From Allomyces macrogynus ATCC 38327 (lineage: Eukaryota; Blastocladiomycota; Blastocladiomycetes; Blastocladiales; Blastocladiaceae): 64,000 nucleotides of DNA. The position numbers were made by a program, and so were the translations under genes. The notes under the pieces are model-generated. The model had not been told where the DNA came from, did not search any database, and was given only the letters and a program-made list of their open reading frames with translations. The stretch is from NCBI GenBank assembly GCA_000151295.1, contig GG745339.1, positions 89,665 through 153,664 of the forward strand, in the 5' to 3' direction. Shown one piece after another: positions 1 to 10,067 of this stretch; position 1 is the first letter of the stretch, and every line of letters starts with the position of its first letter.

Positions 1-2297
1 GCGGGGCCGCAGTAGCCACGCACCGGCGGCGTAAGTCCCTGACGGGTGTGCCGACTTTGGCACCTGCGAACGCGACGGGCGCGGTCGCACGCCCCAACGC
101 CCGTGCGCGTACGGCACGGACCAACGATTTCCGCAAGTCGATGGTGCGGCGTACGCGCGACTCGGCGCTGTCCAAGTTGACGCTGGCGCTGGTCGACACG
201 TACCGTCGCGTGAACCCGGCGTTTGCGTACACCCCACGGCACAACCCACGTCGGGTCCTGACCAAGCCGGCGAAACCGGTGCGCAACGACGGGTACGACA
301 ACGAGGACAATGATTATATCCTGTACGTGAACGACGTGCTCGGCGACGATCCGGCGCGCAGTTATGTGATTGTCGACTTGCTGGGTCAAGGCACGTTTGG
401 GCAAGTCGTGAAATGCCACCACGTGCAGACGCAAGAGGTGTCGGCGGTGAAAGTGATCAAGAACAAGCCGGCGTACTTCAACCAGTCGCTCATGGAAGTG
501 AACGTGCTCGAAGTTCTCAACAAGCAGTTTGACGCCGACGATACGCGGCACATTATTCGGCTGCGCGACTCGTTTGTGTATCGCCGCCACTTGTGTCTCG
601 TGTTTGAGCCGCTCTCGATCAACTTGTACGAACTGATCAAGCAGAACCAGTTCCGCGGGTTGTCGCTCAAGTTGGTGCGCACGTTCACGGCGCAGATCCT
701 CGACGCGCTCGCGTGCCTGGCCGACGCGAAATTGATTCACGCCGACTTGAAGCCCGAGAACGTGTTGCTGAAATCGGCGACGGGGACCGACTTGAAGGTG
801 ATTGATTTCGGGTCGGCGTGCCAAGAACACCAGACGGTCTACACGTATATCCAGTCGCGGTTCTACCGGTCACCCGAAGTCCTGCTCGGTCTGCCGTACA
901 ACACGGCGATCGATATGTGGAGTACCGGGTGTATCGCGGCCGAACTGTTTTTGGGGTTGCCGCTATTCCCGGGCACGTCCGAGTACAACCAAGTCTCGCG
1001 GATCGTCGACATGCTCGGCATGCCGCCGACGTATATGCTCGAAGTCGGCAAGAACGCCAAGACCTTCTTCCAGAAACTGTCGGACGCGCCGAATACCAAG
1101 TACCGTCTCAAGCCGCGCGACCAGTACGCGCGAGAGCGCAACACGACCGAACAGCCGTCGAAGCGGTACTTTGCCGGCACGACCTTGCGCGATGTTGTCA
1201 TGCAATACCCCGTGTCGCGCAAATTGCAGGGCGCCGACCTCGACCACGAAATGAACATGCGCGAGTGTTTGGTCGATTTCCTGTTGGGGATGCTGTGCTT
1301 TAACCCAATGGAACGGTGGTCCGCGCACCAGGCCAAGATGCACCCGTTTATTACCGGCGCGCCGTTCAAGGGGCCCTGGAGCCCGACGGCTGCGGTCGCG
1401 GCCGCTGCTGCCAAGACGAGCGCGACGATCTCACGCGTGGGGGCGGCAAGGGTCGGGAGTGTTCCGGCCACGTCCAGCTCGCCCGTCGCGTCGACGGCGT
1501 CGCCGGCCGCGTCGGCGCACACCGTGGCGACCCCCGCACCCGAATCGACTGCGGACCCGGTCCTCGCGCACGCGGTGGGCGGGTCGCCGACGAGTTTGCG
1601 CATGGGCCGGCGCCGCGCCAAGACGATCTCTGCGGGCGTGCCTGCACCCAATATGGGCACGGCGACGGCGGTCGCGGGCGCGGTCGATGCCGCGGCACTC
1701 ACGACGCAACTGATGCACTTGGCGGTGGCCGCGGGCGACGCGCCGGCGCACGCGCGGATGCGCCGCGCGTCCGGGATCGATGGCGCGCAACTGGCCGCCG
1801 CTGCGGCCGCCCCCACGTCGGCGGTGACGAACCAGCCGGTCGGTCGGATCCACGTCGTCGGTGCCCCACAGCAGCAACAGGTGCTGCAGCAGCCAACGGA
1901 CCTGCCCACGTGGAACCCGGCGTACCGCATGATCCCGTCCCACTTGGGGCTCTACTCAACGCTGTCGGGCGGCGCCGACGACGAGTTAGACGACGTTGAC
2001 GAATTTATCGACGACGCCGATGACGACGCGCGTGCGGCCTCGGCGACCGCACGGTCGCGTCGGCCGAGTCATGCCGCGCCACAGCGCGCGTCCGTCAAGA
2101 GCAGTACGGGGATGGCGCCTGCGGCCGAGGCCGATGCGCTGGCGATGTGGGCGGCAGCCGCGGCGCCGGCGATTGAGGGCGGGAGCGAAGTGAGTGCGAA
2201 TGGCACGGGCGTGGATTTGGAGTGGATGCAGGAACTGTTGCAGAATGCGCATGTGCGGCAGCGCGCGACGACGGGGCAGCCGCCGAGTGCCGAGTGA
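1..2297 (+). CDS. YAK1: Yak1-class DYRK protein kinase, 5' end cut by window
   Basis: Ser/Thr kinase of the dual-specificity DYRK group, Yak1 subclass, a growth and stress regulator that acts opposite to PKA signalling in yeasts (family knowledge). The reading frame is open from base 3, so the true start lies upstream; GTG at 48 is not a credible start. Visible kinase marks: glycine loop GQGTFGQVVK, catalytic lysine in AVKVIK, catalytic loop HADLKPENVLL, DFGSAC, and the DYRK activation-loop YxY motif in VYTYIQSRFYRSPEV. The N-terminal lead-in NDGYDNEDNDYILYVNDVLG is the Yak1-type DYRK box. After the kinase domain (ends near base 1360) comes a long Ala/Pro/Ser-rich tail with a short Gln run (QQQQVLQQ) and acidic patches, probably disordered. 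Just inside the window edge is RRRKS, a PKA-type site. Confidence 0.93.
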   Translation, partial: GAAVATHRRRKSLTGVPTLAPANATGAVARPNARARTARTNDFRKSMVRRTRDSALSKLTLALVDTYRRVNPAFAYTPRHNPRRVLTKPAKPVRNDGYDNEDNDYILYVNDVLGDDPARSYVIVDLLGQGTFGQVVKCHHVQTQEVSAVKVIKNKPAYFNQSLMEVNVLEVLNKQFDADDTRHIIRLRDSFVYRRHLCLVFEPLSINLYELIKQNQFRGLSLKLVRTFTAQILDALACLADAKLIHADLKPENVLLKSATGTDLKVIDFGSACQEHQTVYTYIQSRFYRSPEVLLGLPYNTAIDMWSTGCIAAELFLGLPLFPGTSEYNQVSRIVDMLGMPPTYMLEVGKNAKTFFQKLSDAPNTKYRLKPRDQYARERNTTEQPSKRYFAGTTLRDVVMQYPVSRKLQGADLDHEMNMRECLVDFLLGMLCFNPMERWSAHQAKMHPFITGAPFKGPWSPTAAVAAAAAKTSATISRVGAARVGSVPATSSSPVASTASPAASAHTVATPAPESTADPVLAHAVGGSPTSLRMGRRRAKTISAGVPAPNMGTATAVAGAVDAAALTTQLMHLAVAAGDAPAHARMRRASGIDGAQLAAAAAAPTSAVTNQPVGRIHVVGAPQQQQVLQQPTDLPTWNPAYRMIPSHLGLYSTLSGGADDELDDVDEFIDDADDDARAASATARSRRPSHAAPQRASVKSSTGMAPAAEADALAMWAAAAAPAIEGGSEVSANGTGVDLEWMQELLQNAHVRQRATTGQPPSAE

Positions 2298-3157
2298 TTC
2301 GAGGAATGCGGTGCGGAAGCTGGGATGTGGATAGAGAAGGGAAGATGATGCACGCGAAGGAGAGGTAATGGGTGGGAGCAAATTCCAGTAGTTTGTCGTG
2401 GATTCTGGATGGTCGGGAGGAGAGTGGGTTGAGAGAGACGCACGCGTCGACGTAAACGTGTCTCCAGAAACGGGGTAAATCGTCGGTCTGGCCAGGGCTG
2501 GGCACTTGGCCAACATCAAGTTCGTCATCACTGGTGGCGAAGGCACCACGTGCGTTGCCGGCAGCTGGGACCAACAGTGGCCAGTCCGATTCGCCTGCAT
2601 ACGCCTCGTCCCGCGCGCCTCCGTAACGGAAGCAGGAAATCATTTGATTGCGCGAGACGCCCAGGTGGTGCGTTGCGTCTGCCGAAAGACAGGAACGTGT
2701 CGACATGGCATGATGATGCACGGTGCCGCCGCAGTCTTGGCAGGCCGAACCATCGGCCGGGCGTGCCCGCTTCGGCGTCGTTGGCGTCGCCCTGGGAGTG
2801 GCTATTTGTAGGCGGGCGCCCCTGCCGACGGGTGGAGGGGCTCCTGCTCCCGTTGACCGTCTTGATTTGCTCTTTGGTCGCGCTGGCCGCGGCGTTGTTG
2901 CAGTCAACGACGACGAGCCACGAACTAGGCAGTAACTGAATACTTACGTGATGATGACTTCAGCGGCGCCGGTACGCCACTCTGCTTCTAGACCGATTCA
3001 CTTTTCGCCGTGCTTTCGCCGCCGCTGTGTGTCAGCGTCCCGCGGTCGATCACGCTTCGACATCGCCCATCGGGGGAAAAACACCGTTGAAAACCGCCCC
3101 TCCCCTGGTACCCCCTTCTAAATTCTCCCCCAACCCCCCCCAAAAACGGGAACATGG
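2298..3157. other. Gene-free stretch between YAK1 and the lipid synthase gene
   Basis: Holds the 3' flank of YAK1 and the 5' flank of the next gene. Open frames here lack ATG starts and recognisable domains. An open frame at 2506-2811 reads vaguely like a carbohydrate-binding module but begins with TTG. I see no RNA gene. Confidence 0.4.
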
Positions 3158-3181
3158 CCCCCCCCCCCCCCCCCCCCCCCC
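3158..3181 (+). repeat. 24-base poly-C homopolymer
   Basis: Uninterrupted run of 24 C bases ending 57 bases before the ATG of the lipid synthase gene, so probably in its 5' UTR or core promoter. The length may be imprecise because sequencers misread such runs. Confidence 0.9.
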
Positions 3182-3238
3182 ACCCGCCCGACTTGCTGCA
3201 CTCTACGCCGCACGCCCGCTCCGCCCATACCCCACACC

Positions 3239-5119
3239 ATGGCCGACACTCGTCTGCTGCACGCGCACCAACCGCCGACGCTTCCCGGCGCCGGCAGCCC
3301 GCCCACCCCGGCCGCATCTCCACCTGCCGTACCCGACGCGGTCCTGCTCGCTTCTTCGCCAACGGCATCCGCACCGGTCCCCACCCATGCCGCTGATCCG
3401 GTGCCAGCGCGACCCGGATCGGCACCTGCCGTGCCCACGACCGCCCCCAGGCCTACGGCAAGGACTGCCGCCACCACAGCCAACACGACTGCAGCCACGC
3501 TCCCACTCCCCAATTCTTTACCGCGCAGCATCTCGCGCGTCTCGGCCGCGCACGGCGGGAAGCCCTCGCACCGCGCGGCCGTCCGACAATGGCTGCGCAC
3601 GCGGTGGCCCTTTTGGCGGTCCTTTTACGATCTTCAGCTCACTCTCGGCGCGTTTGTGTTTATCGTGATCTGCACCTACATTACCTGTCTTGCCAACTCG
3701 ACCGTCGACCGCACCAACCCGAATAACTTGCTGCCCATCGACCAACGGCGGCCGCTCGACGATCCGGCGATGCACGCCACGTTCAAGCTCTATCGCGAGA
3801 CGGGACTGCCGCGCAACCTGTCTGACACGCTCGTGCAATTGGCGGCGGCGATGATTATTCTGCGCGGGGTGACCTATGGCCGGTATGGGTGCACGGTATT
3901 GAGGAGGGCGTTTTATGTCGGCGGGATCATTTACTTGCTGCGCGCGCCGACGGTGTTGAGTGCGTATTTGACTTCTACGGTTTGATGTCGTCGCGTCTTG
4001 CAAGCTTACTGTCGTGTCCGCGATTGATAGTGACGGTGCTGCCAAATCCGTTACTCGATGTGCGTTTTTCCGATTGGCATGCAGGGAGAGGGTGGAGAAG
4101 CACTGCAGGGGTCAGCAGTTCTGACTCGTACTGTGGCCGAATTTAGTGCGTGTCGCACCCGAACCAGAATCTCTTTGTGGACGCATTGCTTCTGCTTGTG
4201 CAGGCCCGGTACGTGTTCTGGCACTCCCCTGGACACGGATTTCACGAAAACTGACGCTCTAGGACGCCGAGGACAGTTACAGCTGCGGCGACGTGTTCTT
4301 CTCGGGTCATAGCATCTTCTACGTGGTTTGTGCACGAGTTTGGATCACCTACTGCGATTGGGTCGTCGTGAACGTCATTGCCCTCGTGTTCGGCTGCTTG
4401 GCCCTCTTCTCGCTCGTATTCACGTCTTATCACTACAGGCATGTCGCCCACTTTCTTCTCCACCGCGTTTTTCGGGTCATTGATCAATCACTGACCCCCC
4501 CCCCCCCCCCCCCTCCCACCTTCCACCTCCCATTTCCCCCCCTCCCCCCCAAACACAACCCGGATCCAAGTCTGGAACCCCCCCTTGATCATCCCCACCC
4601 CCCAAACGCTCTGGCACTGGACCGTCAAGTACAAGTCGGCCGGGACCGGTGGTGAGGAAGGCTCGTTCGCGCGCTCGACGGCCAAGAGGAACTCGACCGG
4701 CGCGAAACCATGGTCGCTGCGGTCGCTGCTCGTTCCACACGACCACGAGCACGTCATCTTCTGGCTCGAGGCCCCGTTCAACCACTGCCGCCGACCAATC
4801 CGAAGCCGACCCCGATACCGTGGTCGTCGTTGTGCCTGCCGCGCACGCGACGAACGAGTCGGGGTCTGCAGGTTGGTCGGGGACGCCGGCGGCGACCAAG
4901 ATGGTGCAGATTCCGGTGGCCTCGTCGGGGTCGCCGTTTGCCGCGCGGTCGCAACAGGGCGCGGGCGGCGGGTCGTCGTCGGCGGTCGTGGGCGGTGGGC
5001 CGCGCGCGACGTCCCCCGTGCGGCATCGTGCCATGTCGCCGAGTTCCGCGCGGAGTAGTGAGAAGCGCGGTGGTGGGCACGATGGTTCGATGCATGATTT
5101 GCAAGGCGGCGGCGCATGA
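3239..5119 (+). CDS. Sphingomyelin-synthase-like membrane protein (PAP2-C family), multi-exon
   Basis: Likely transfers a phospho-headgroup to ceramide in Golgi or plasma membrane. ATG 3239 sits in ACACCATGG. Exon 1 encodes a disordered Pro/Ala-rich lead of about 115 residues, then membrane segments: LTLGAFVFIVICTYITCLAN, a lumenal loop ending DQRRPLDDP, a second segment at LVQLAAAMIILRGVTYGRYG, and a third at FYVGGIIYLLRAPTVL. A GTGCGT donor at 3960 and TAG acceptor at 4030 join it to MTVLPNPLLD, matching the family's LPNP step. After further intron(s), with an acceptor at 4262, comes the catalytic block CGDVFFSGHS, then another membrane span and TSYHYR, the second His motif. The C-terminal part (LWHWTVKYKS, IFWLEAPF, then a Ser/Gly-rich tail to the stop at 5119) is less certain. 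Exon joins after 4059 are approximate, and a poly-C run at 4495 falls in a presumed intron. Family assignment rests on the order LLR..., LPNP, CGDxxFSGH, SxHY. Confidence 0.65.
4495..4513 (+). repeat. 19-base poly-C run in a presumed intron
   Basis: Homopolymer of 19 C followed by further C-rich sequence to about 4600, between two coding segments of the sphingomyelin-synthase-like gene. It could hide a length error that obscures the exon join. Confidence 0.85.
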
Positions 5120-5514
5120 GAATGGCTCGGGTGGTGGAGAAGGGAGAGAGGGACCCGGTGAGTAGGTATTGCTTTGCATGGATTGCTTTTGGTGGTCTGG
5201 TGTCAGTTTGGTTCATATCCGCGATGCTGTCGTTTGCAGCCAGGGCCCGCACCGTAACCCACTCGACGAACCGTTGCGATCGTGTCCGCCGCCCCTTCGA
5301 ACGCTTCCAGCGGGGACCAACGCGCTCACTTGTGGAATTTGATGCGTAGGAAATAGAGTGAGCGATAAATAGTTTTCCATATTATTTTGATGACGGATTA
5401 TACGCGATACGATAGCTCCACCCCCTTCCACTTCTCCACCCAACTTCAATCCGGTGTCGATGCACGCCAATCCGGTGCACTCGCGACCTCCTTTAGCTCC
5501 GGTTCTTGTTCCTT
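5120..5514. other. Convergent 3' flanks, no gene seen
   Basis: Lies between the end of the lipid synthase gene (plus) and the end of the GPI-type gene (minus). AT-rich at 5360-5400, consistent with 3' ends. No feature recognised. Confidence 0.4.
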
Positions 5515-6192
5515 CTAAAACGCCAACACAATGCCCGCAACCGCCGCTGCGCCGGCTGGCACCATGACCGCGTGCCACTGTCCGCCGAAACGTTTCAGAG
5601 CACCGGACCCGTCGGTCACACTCGGCGCCGGCGTAAACGAGACGGCCGTCGGCAACAGCGACGACGCGCGGCCGAGGAGCGACGCCGTATCCGTAGCGGC
5701 CGACAGGGTGGTCTTGGCCGCGACCCAGGTGGCCGAGGTCGATGGGACCGTGGCGCGCGTCGTTGAGCTCGAAGTCGACGAGGAAGAGGCACCGCGAGAC
5801 GATGTGGTCGATGTCTGCGGTTGCGAGGTCGACGAAGATACGGGCGGATCAGGCGCCGACGTCGTGACGGGCGGTTGCACGGCGGTACTCGACGTGGTCA
5901 CGGGCGGTGGTACCGCGGTGCTGGTCGTGACGGGCGGTGGGGCCGCGGTACTGGACGTGACGGGTGGCGGGGCCGCAGTACTGCTGCTGGCAGGGGGCGC
6001 GCTCGACGAGACGGCCGGGTCGGCGGCGACTTGCGCACGTGCGTGCGCGGCGAGGAGCGCGAGGATCAGAAGCGCGAGCAGGGCAAGGACGCGTGTTGGA
6101 GCACCGAGCGCCGAGCGCGCGCGAGACGCGGTGTCGGTGGTGGTGGTGCGGCGCGGTGCGCGCGTGGCGGCGATCGGATGATGCGGGATCAT
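5515..6192 (-). CDS. Ser/Thr/Pro-rich secreted protein with probable GPI anchor
   Basis: 225-residue single-exon protein; an upstream extension of the frame is discarded because ATG 6192 starts just before the signal sequence. Residues about 25-55 form a late signal-anchor or signal peptide: Arg-rich lead, then RVLALLALLILALLAAHARA with a plausible cut after ARA. The middle is almost entirely Ser, Thr, Pro, Val and Ala, with tandem units of the type PPPVTTST, giving dense O-mannosylation sites. The C-terminus ends in a hydrophobic tail, VPAGAAAVAGIVLAF, with small residues before it, typical of a GPI-addition signal. The likely role is cell-wall or cell-surface structure; no enzymatic domain is visible. 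The signal peptide starts unusually far from the Met, so a later start is possible. Confidence 0.7.
   Translation of the reverse strand: MIPHHPIAATRAPRRTTTTDTASRARSALGAPTRVLALLALLILALLAAHARAQVAADPAVSSSAPPASSSTAAPPPVTSSTAAPPPVTTSTAVPPPVTTSSTAVQPPVTTSAPDPPVSSSTSQPQTSTTSSRGASSSSTSSSTTRATVPSTSATWVAAKTTLSAATDTASLLGRASSLLPTAVSFTPAPSVTDGSGALKRFGGQWHAVMVPAGAAAVAGIVLAF
5862..5985 (-). repeat. Tandem codon repeats encoding PPPVTTST units
   Basis: About four imperfect units of about 27-30 bases sharing gtgacgggcggtgg on the plus strand. They form the mucin-like core of the surface protein; copy number could vary between strains. Confidence 0.75.
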
Positions 6193-6973
6193 CGTGACGG
6201 GGAGCGAGCGGGTGCGGATCCGGCGGCGGTGGCGAGAGGATGCAAAAAAGAGCGTGAGGCGCGGGGAACGGTGTGGGCGCGAGAGGCCTCGGTCGCGGTC
6301 GTGGTCGTGGAAGTGCGAGTCGGCAAGTCGCGTGCCAGGAGAGGAGCGAGCGAGCGGACCGAGAGAACGGGCCGACGTCCACGGTGGTGAGCCGCGAGAC
6401 ACGACGCGATCAAGCGCGTGTTTTCTGAGAGTGCGAGACAAACGCGTGGACTGCGCGTGACCGCGCATGGCCCGGCGCGCGAAATCCGGGTGCTTTTTGC
6501 GTGCTGCGTGGCCCGGCTTCTTTCATCTGGCGCCATCCATGGCCGCCGTTTGCTCCGCTTCGCTGGCGTGGCATGTCATTTACCGCTCCCCGTTAGCGGA
6601 AAAGCAGCAGCTCCCGTGGTCGTGATCTGATTTGATTTGCCGTGAATGGGATCGCGACCCCCCGTGGCCCACGTCCGTATCGCGCCGGGTAATGTTGGTC
6701 GTGCCGGTCGGCCCTGTTGTCGAGCTGACCTGGCTGCACCTTCATATCCAGCCCGCTCCCCACTCTCCCAAACGTCGCTTACCACCGGCAACTTGCTGCA
6801 ACTGCTCTCGCACCAGTGCTCGTCGCGACCGCATCCGCTCGCTCGTGCTGCTGCTGCAACCCGCCCGGTGTGAACGCTGTCTGCTACCAGCCAACCCGAC
6901 CCGAATCGGCTCGACCAGCACGCCAATTTCTGCCCTCACAAGCTCGACCGTCACCGCACCTCGACTCTCCACC
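6193..6973. other. Divergent promoter region between surface protein and FOL1
   Basis: Contains the upstream regions of two genes transcribed away from each other. The FOL1 frame stays open upstream to 6632, but the family-like start is ATG 6974. I see no clear TATA box or RNA gene. Confidence 0.35.
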
Positions 6974-9402
6974 ATGGCCGCGCGAGCTCCGGCAACGACC
7001 ACGCCAGCCGTCGCGCCAGCGCCGCTGACGAGCCCAGCAACCAGCACCAGCACCATCTCGCCGCGGTCCCCCTCGCCCGCGTTCCCAACCGGTCGCATCG
7101 GCCGTTCCTTGCCATGGGACGTGATCCACGTACGTGATCTGGTCGTGCGCAACCGCGTCGGCGTCGACTCGTGGGAGCGGTCCAAGCCGCAGCCGCTGAG
7201 CATCTCCGTGGCCGCGTATACCGACATTGACGCGGCGGGCGCACTCGACTCGCTGACGTCCTCGATCCACTACGGGACCATGACCACACTGGTCACGGAA
7301 TTTGCCGAGCGGCACGCATTCAAGTCGATGGAGGCCCTGGCCGTCGGGCTCGCGCGGATGTTGATCGACACGTTTGGTGGAGCCAAAGGACTGCGGCAGG
7401 TCGCAATTACCGTCGAGAAGCCGCGCGCGCTACTGCATGCCGCGTGCACGGGCGTGCATATCGTGCGCATCGAGGCCGACTTTGCCGCGGATGGTGCTGC
7501 TGCTGCTCCTCGCGCCGACCACCAAGACCGCATCTACATTCGCGACTTGTCGCTCTCGGCAGTCATCGGCGTGAACCCCTGGGAACGCGAGGAAAAGCAA
7601 CTCGTCGTGCTCAACCTCGACCTGGTCCCACCGACGTCGATCTCCAATGCCGACACGGTCCCGCGCGCCTACAACTACCGTCTCGTCGCAAACCTCGTGC
7701 AAGACTATGTCGAAAAGACGTCCTTCAAGACCATCGAGGCCCTCTGCCACCATGTCGCGCGGCACTGTCTCGACCGGTGCGGCATGCACCAACTGACCAT
7801 CAAGATTGAGAAACCCTCGGCGATCGTCTTTGCCAAATCGTCAGCGGTGGAAGTCACGCGCGACCTGGCCTGGCTGAACGCAATCAAGGCGCACGAGCGC
7901 GCTGCGTCAACCACCGCCACGTACCAGCGCACACGCCGGTCGTCCCTCTTGGTCCCTCCCCCTACGGCGAGCAACGTGGCCTATATTGCCCTTGGCAGCA
8001 ACCTCGGGAACCGTGCGGCGCATATCCACCGCGCGCTCGACGAAATGGTCTCGCGGTGCGGAGCCGTGATTGCCGATACGTCGTTCCTCTACGAGACGGA
8101 GCCCATGTACGTGACCGGCCAGCCGCGGTTCTTGAATGCCGCGTGCAAGATTTACACGCCCTTGGCACCCGTCGAGTTGCTCGACAAGCTCAAGGAGATT
8201 GAGGCCGAGTTGGGCCGGACGGATACGGGCCGCAATGGGCCGCGGCCGATTGATTTGGATATTTTGCTGTATAACCAAGTGGAGATGAAGACGGAACGGC
8301 TCGAGATTCCGCATCCGCGGATCCAGGAGCGCGAGTTTGTGTTGCGCCCGCTGGCCGAGTACGTCTCTGCCGTTACCTGATCCTGCATTCCGTTTCCAAG
8401 ACTCACAGCTCCGATCCGAATAGCATTGCCGCCAACGTCGAGCACCCGACCCAATTCCGCACCGTCGCCAAGATACTCGCGCTCCTGCAACACACGCAAC
8501 CCCAGGCCGAGCCCATGCACCGCGTCCTGCCCCTCTCGCGCGACGTTGTCTGGACCTGGGGCCGCAAGACCTACATCATGGGCATTCTCAACGTGACCCC
8601 GGACTCGTTCAGCGACGGCGGCAAGTACACGACGCTCGACTCCGCCCTCGCCCAGGCGCAGGCCATGGTCGATGCGGGCGCCGACATTCTCGATATCGGC
8701 GGGCAATCCACTCGTCCCGGGGCCGAGGATGTGGGCGAAGTCGAAGAAATCCGGCGCGTCGTCCCCGTGATCCAGCACCTGCGCAAACACTTGCCCGCGA
8801 GCGTACCCATCTCGATCGACACGTTCCGCGCCACCGTCGCGCAAGCTGCGCTCGATGCCGGCGCGGACCTCGTCAACGACGTGACCGGCGGCCAGGCCGA
8901 CCCGGCCATGCGCGCGCTCTGGGCTGCACGCCACGCGCCCGTCTGTATCATGCACATGCGCGGGACCCCCGCCACCATGCAATCCAAGACCGGATACACC
9001 GAAGCCGGCGGGATCGTGCGCGGCGTCGCGGTCGAACTCGGGACCCGGATCGACGCGGCGCTGGCGGCCGGCGTCCCGCGGTGGAACATTATCGCCGACC
9101 CAGGGATCGGGTTCGCGAAAGCGGGCGACCAGAATTTCGAGTTGTTGGCGCACTTGAAGGAGGTGGCGGTGCCAAGGGTGCCGTTGTTGGTCGGGCCGTC
9201 GAGGAAGCGGTTTATTGGGGATGCGATTGGACAGCCGGAGGCGGCAAGGCGCACGTGGGGGACGGCCGCGGCGGTCGCCGCGTGTGTCGCCGGAGGGGCG
9301 GATATTGTGCGCGTGCATGATGTGGGGGAGATGCGGGATGTGGTGCGGGTCGCGGATCAGGTGTGGCGGCGGCCGGTGGGGGAGGGCGAGGGGAAGAAGT
9401 AG
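6974..9402 (+). CDS. FOL1: Trifunctional folate synthesis protein: FolB-FolB-FolK-FolP
   Basis: Dihydroneopterin aldolase, HPPK and dihydropteroate synthase in one 787-residue chain, the fungal arrangement for making dihydropteroate from dihydroneopterin and p-aminobenzoate. ATG 6974 lies in CACCATGG. Two FolB-type domains occupy about residues 48-165 and 187-305 (each ends in an IEKP/VEKP motif). The HPPK domain starts at AYIALGSNLGNR with GRNGPRPIDLDILLYN and IPHPRI. Dihydropteroate synthase begins IMGILNVTPDSFSDGG, with DIGGQSTRPGA, ISIDTF, NDVTGG, MHMRGTP, DPGIGF, GPSRKRFIG and VRVHDV. A 65-nt intron (8359-8423, GTACGT...ATAG) separates HPPK from DHPS; joining it gives PLADIAANVEHP, the expected HPPK tail, and keeps frame. 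Without splicing the gene would look like two ORFs. All catalytic motifs look intact. It is the target of sulfonamides in fungi (family knowledge). Confidence 0.95.
8359..8423 (+). other. Intron inside FOL1
   Basis: GTACGT donor and GAATAG acceptor, phase 2. Splicing restores the conserved LADIAANV segment and joins two frames that otherwise end at a stop at 8378-8380. Confidence 0.9.
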
Positions 9403-10067
9403 GTGGATCGTCGTTGAAGTATTGTCGTAGTTACGTAGTTCACAGTATTGGTGGTAGAGGTCGTGGATTTGATGGTGTTGTCTTGGCCATGATTTGCTGA
9501 GTTGGATGCAGAGCTGTTGGTGTCCGGGCGGACCCGTTCGGGCGCAAGCTTTTTTGGCTGGGGAACTGGGCGTGTCCGCATATAAAACCGGCGAGGTGAC
9601 ACCATAAATAAGGCCCAAAGCTGTGCGCGCCTGGCCTAACGCCCAGCTTTTCCCTTTACGTTACAGACTGGGGCGCTCTGTTCAGCCTGGCCGATTCCTA
9701 TGTTATGGTCGTTCCAAGCAAGCTGGGTGTCACGTGTCCGGTCGCTCTGGTTGGATGGATGGACGGATGCTTTGATTAGACGGAACAAACGCGTTTGGTG
9801 CTGCTGCTGCCTCAGCGTGGGCCATGCTGGGCATGTGCGCCGCCGCTGGCCATGTTTGCCGCGGCCTCAACTGGAGAGTTTGAGCCCGTTTGGACCATCG
9901 ACAACGGCAATAAATACGTATAGCCTGACCGTCGCGAAGAGCAACAGCGTCAACGGCAGCAAGTTTTGAGCACCCCCGGACTTGTGGCAAAGTCCTCGCG
10001 TGCCAAGCATTGACCAGTCCATTTGTCAAGCCGCCCATCCACGATCCAAATTCGCGCGCGTGCCACC
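9403..10067. other. Intergenic region between FOL1 and ACR3
   Basis: No convincing gene. An ATATAAAA motif occurs near 9581 but is about 480 bases from the ACR3 start, too far for its TATA box. A 9700-9969 open frame has no recognisable features. Confidence 0.4.

Noticed and set aside
2506..2811. Possible carbohydrate-binding module (VITGGEGTTCVAGSWD)
   Set aside because: Begins with TTG, loses similarity after about 25 residues and has no splice partner.
5531..6181. 216-codon plus-strand frame opposite the surface protein
   Set aside because: The minus-strand reading has a signal peptide, repeats and GPI tail; the plus reading has no features.
8152..9618. 488-codon minus-strand open frame
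   Set aside because: Antisense to the dihydropteroate synthase part of FOL1, which has unmistakable motifs on the plus strand.
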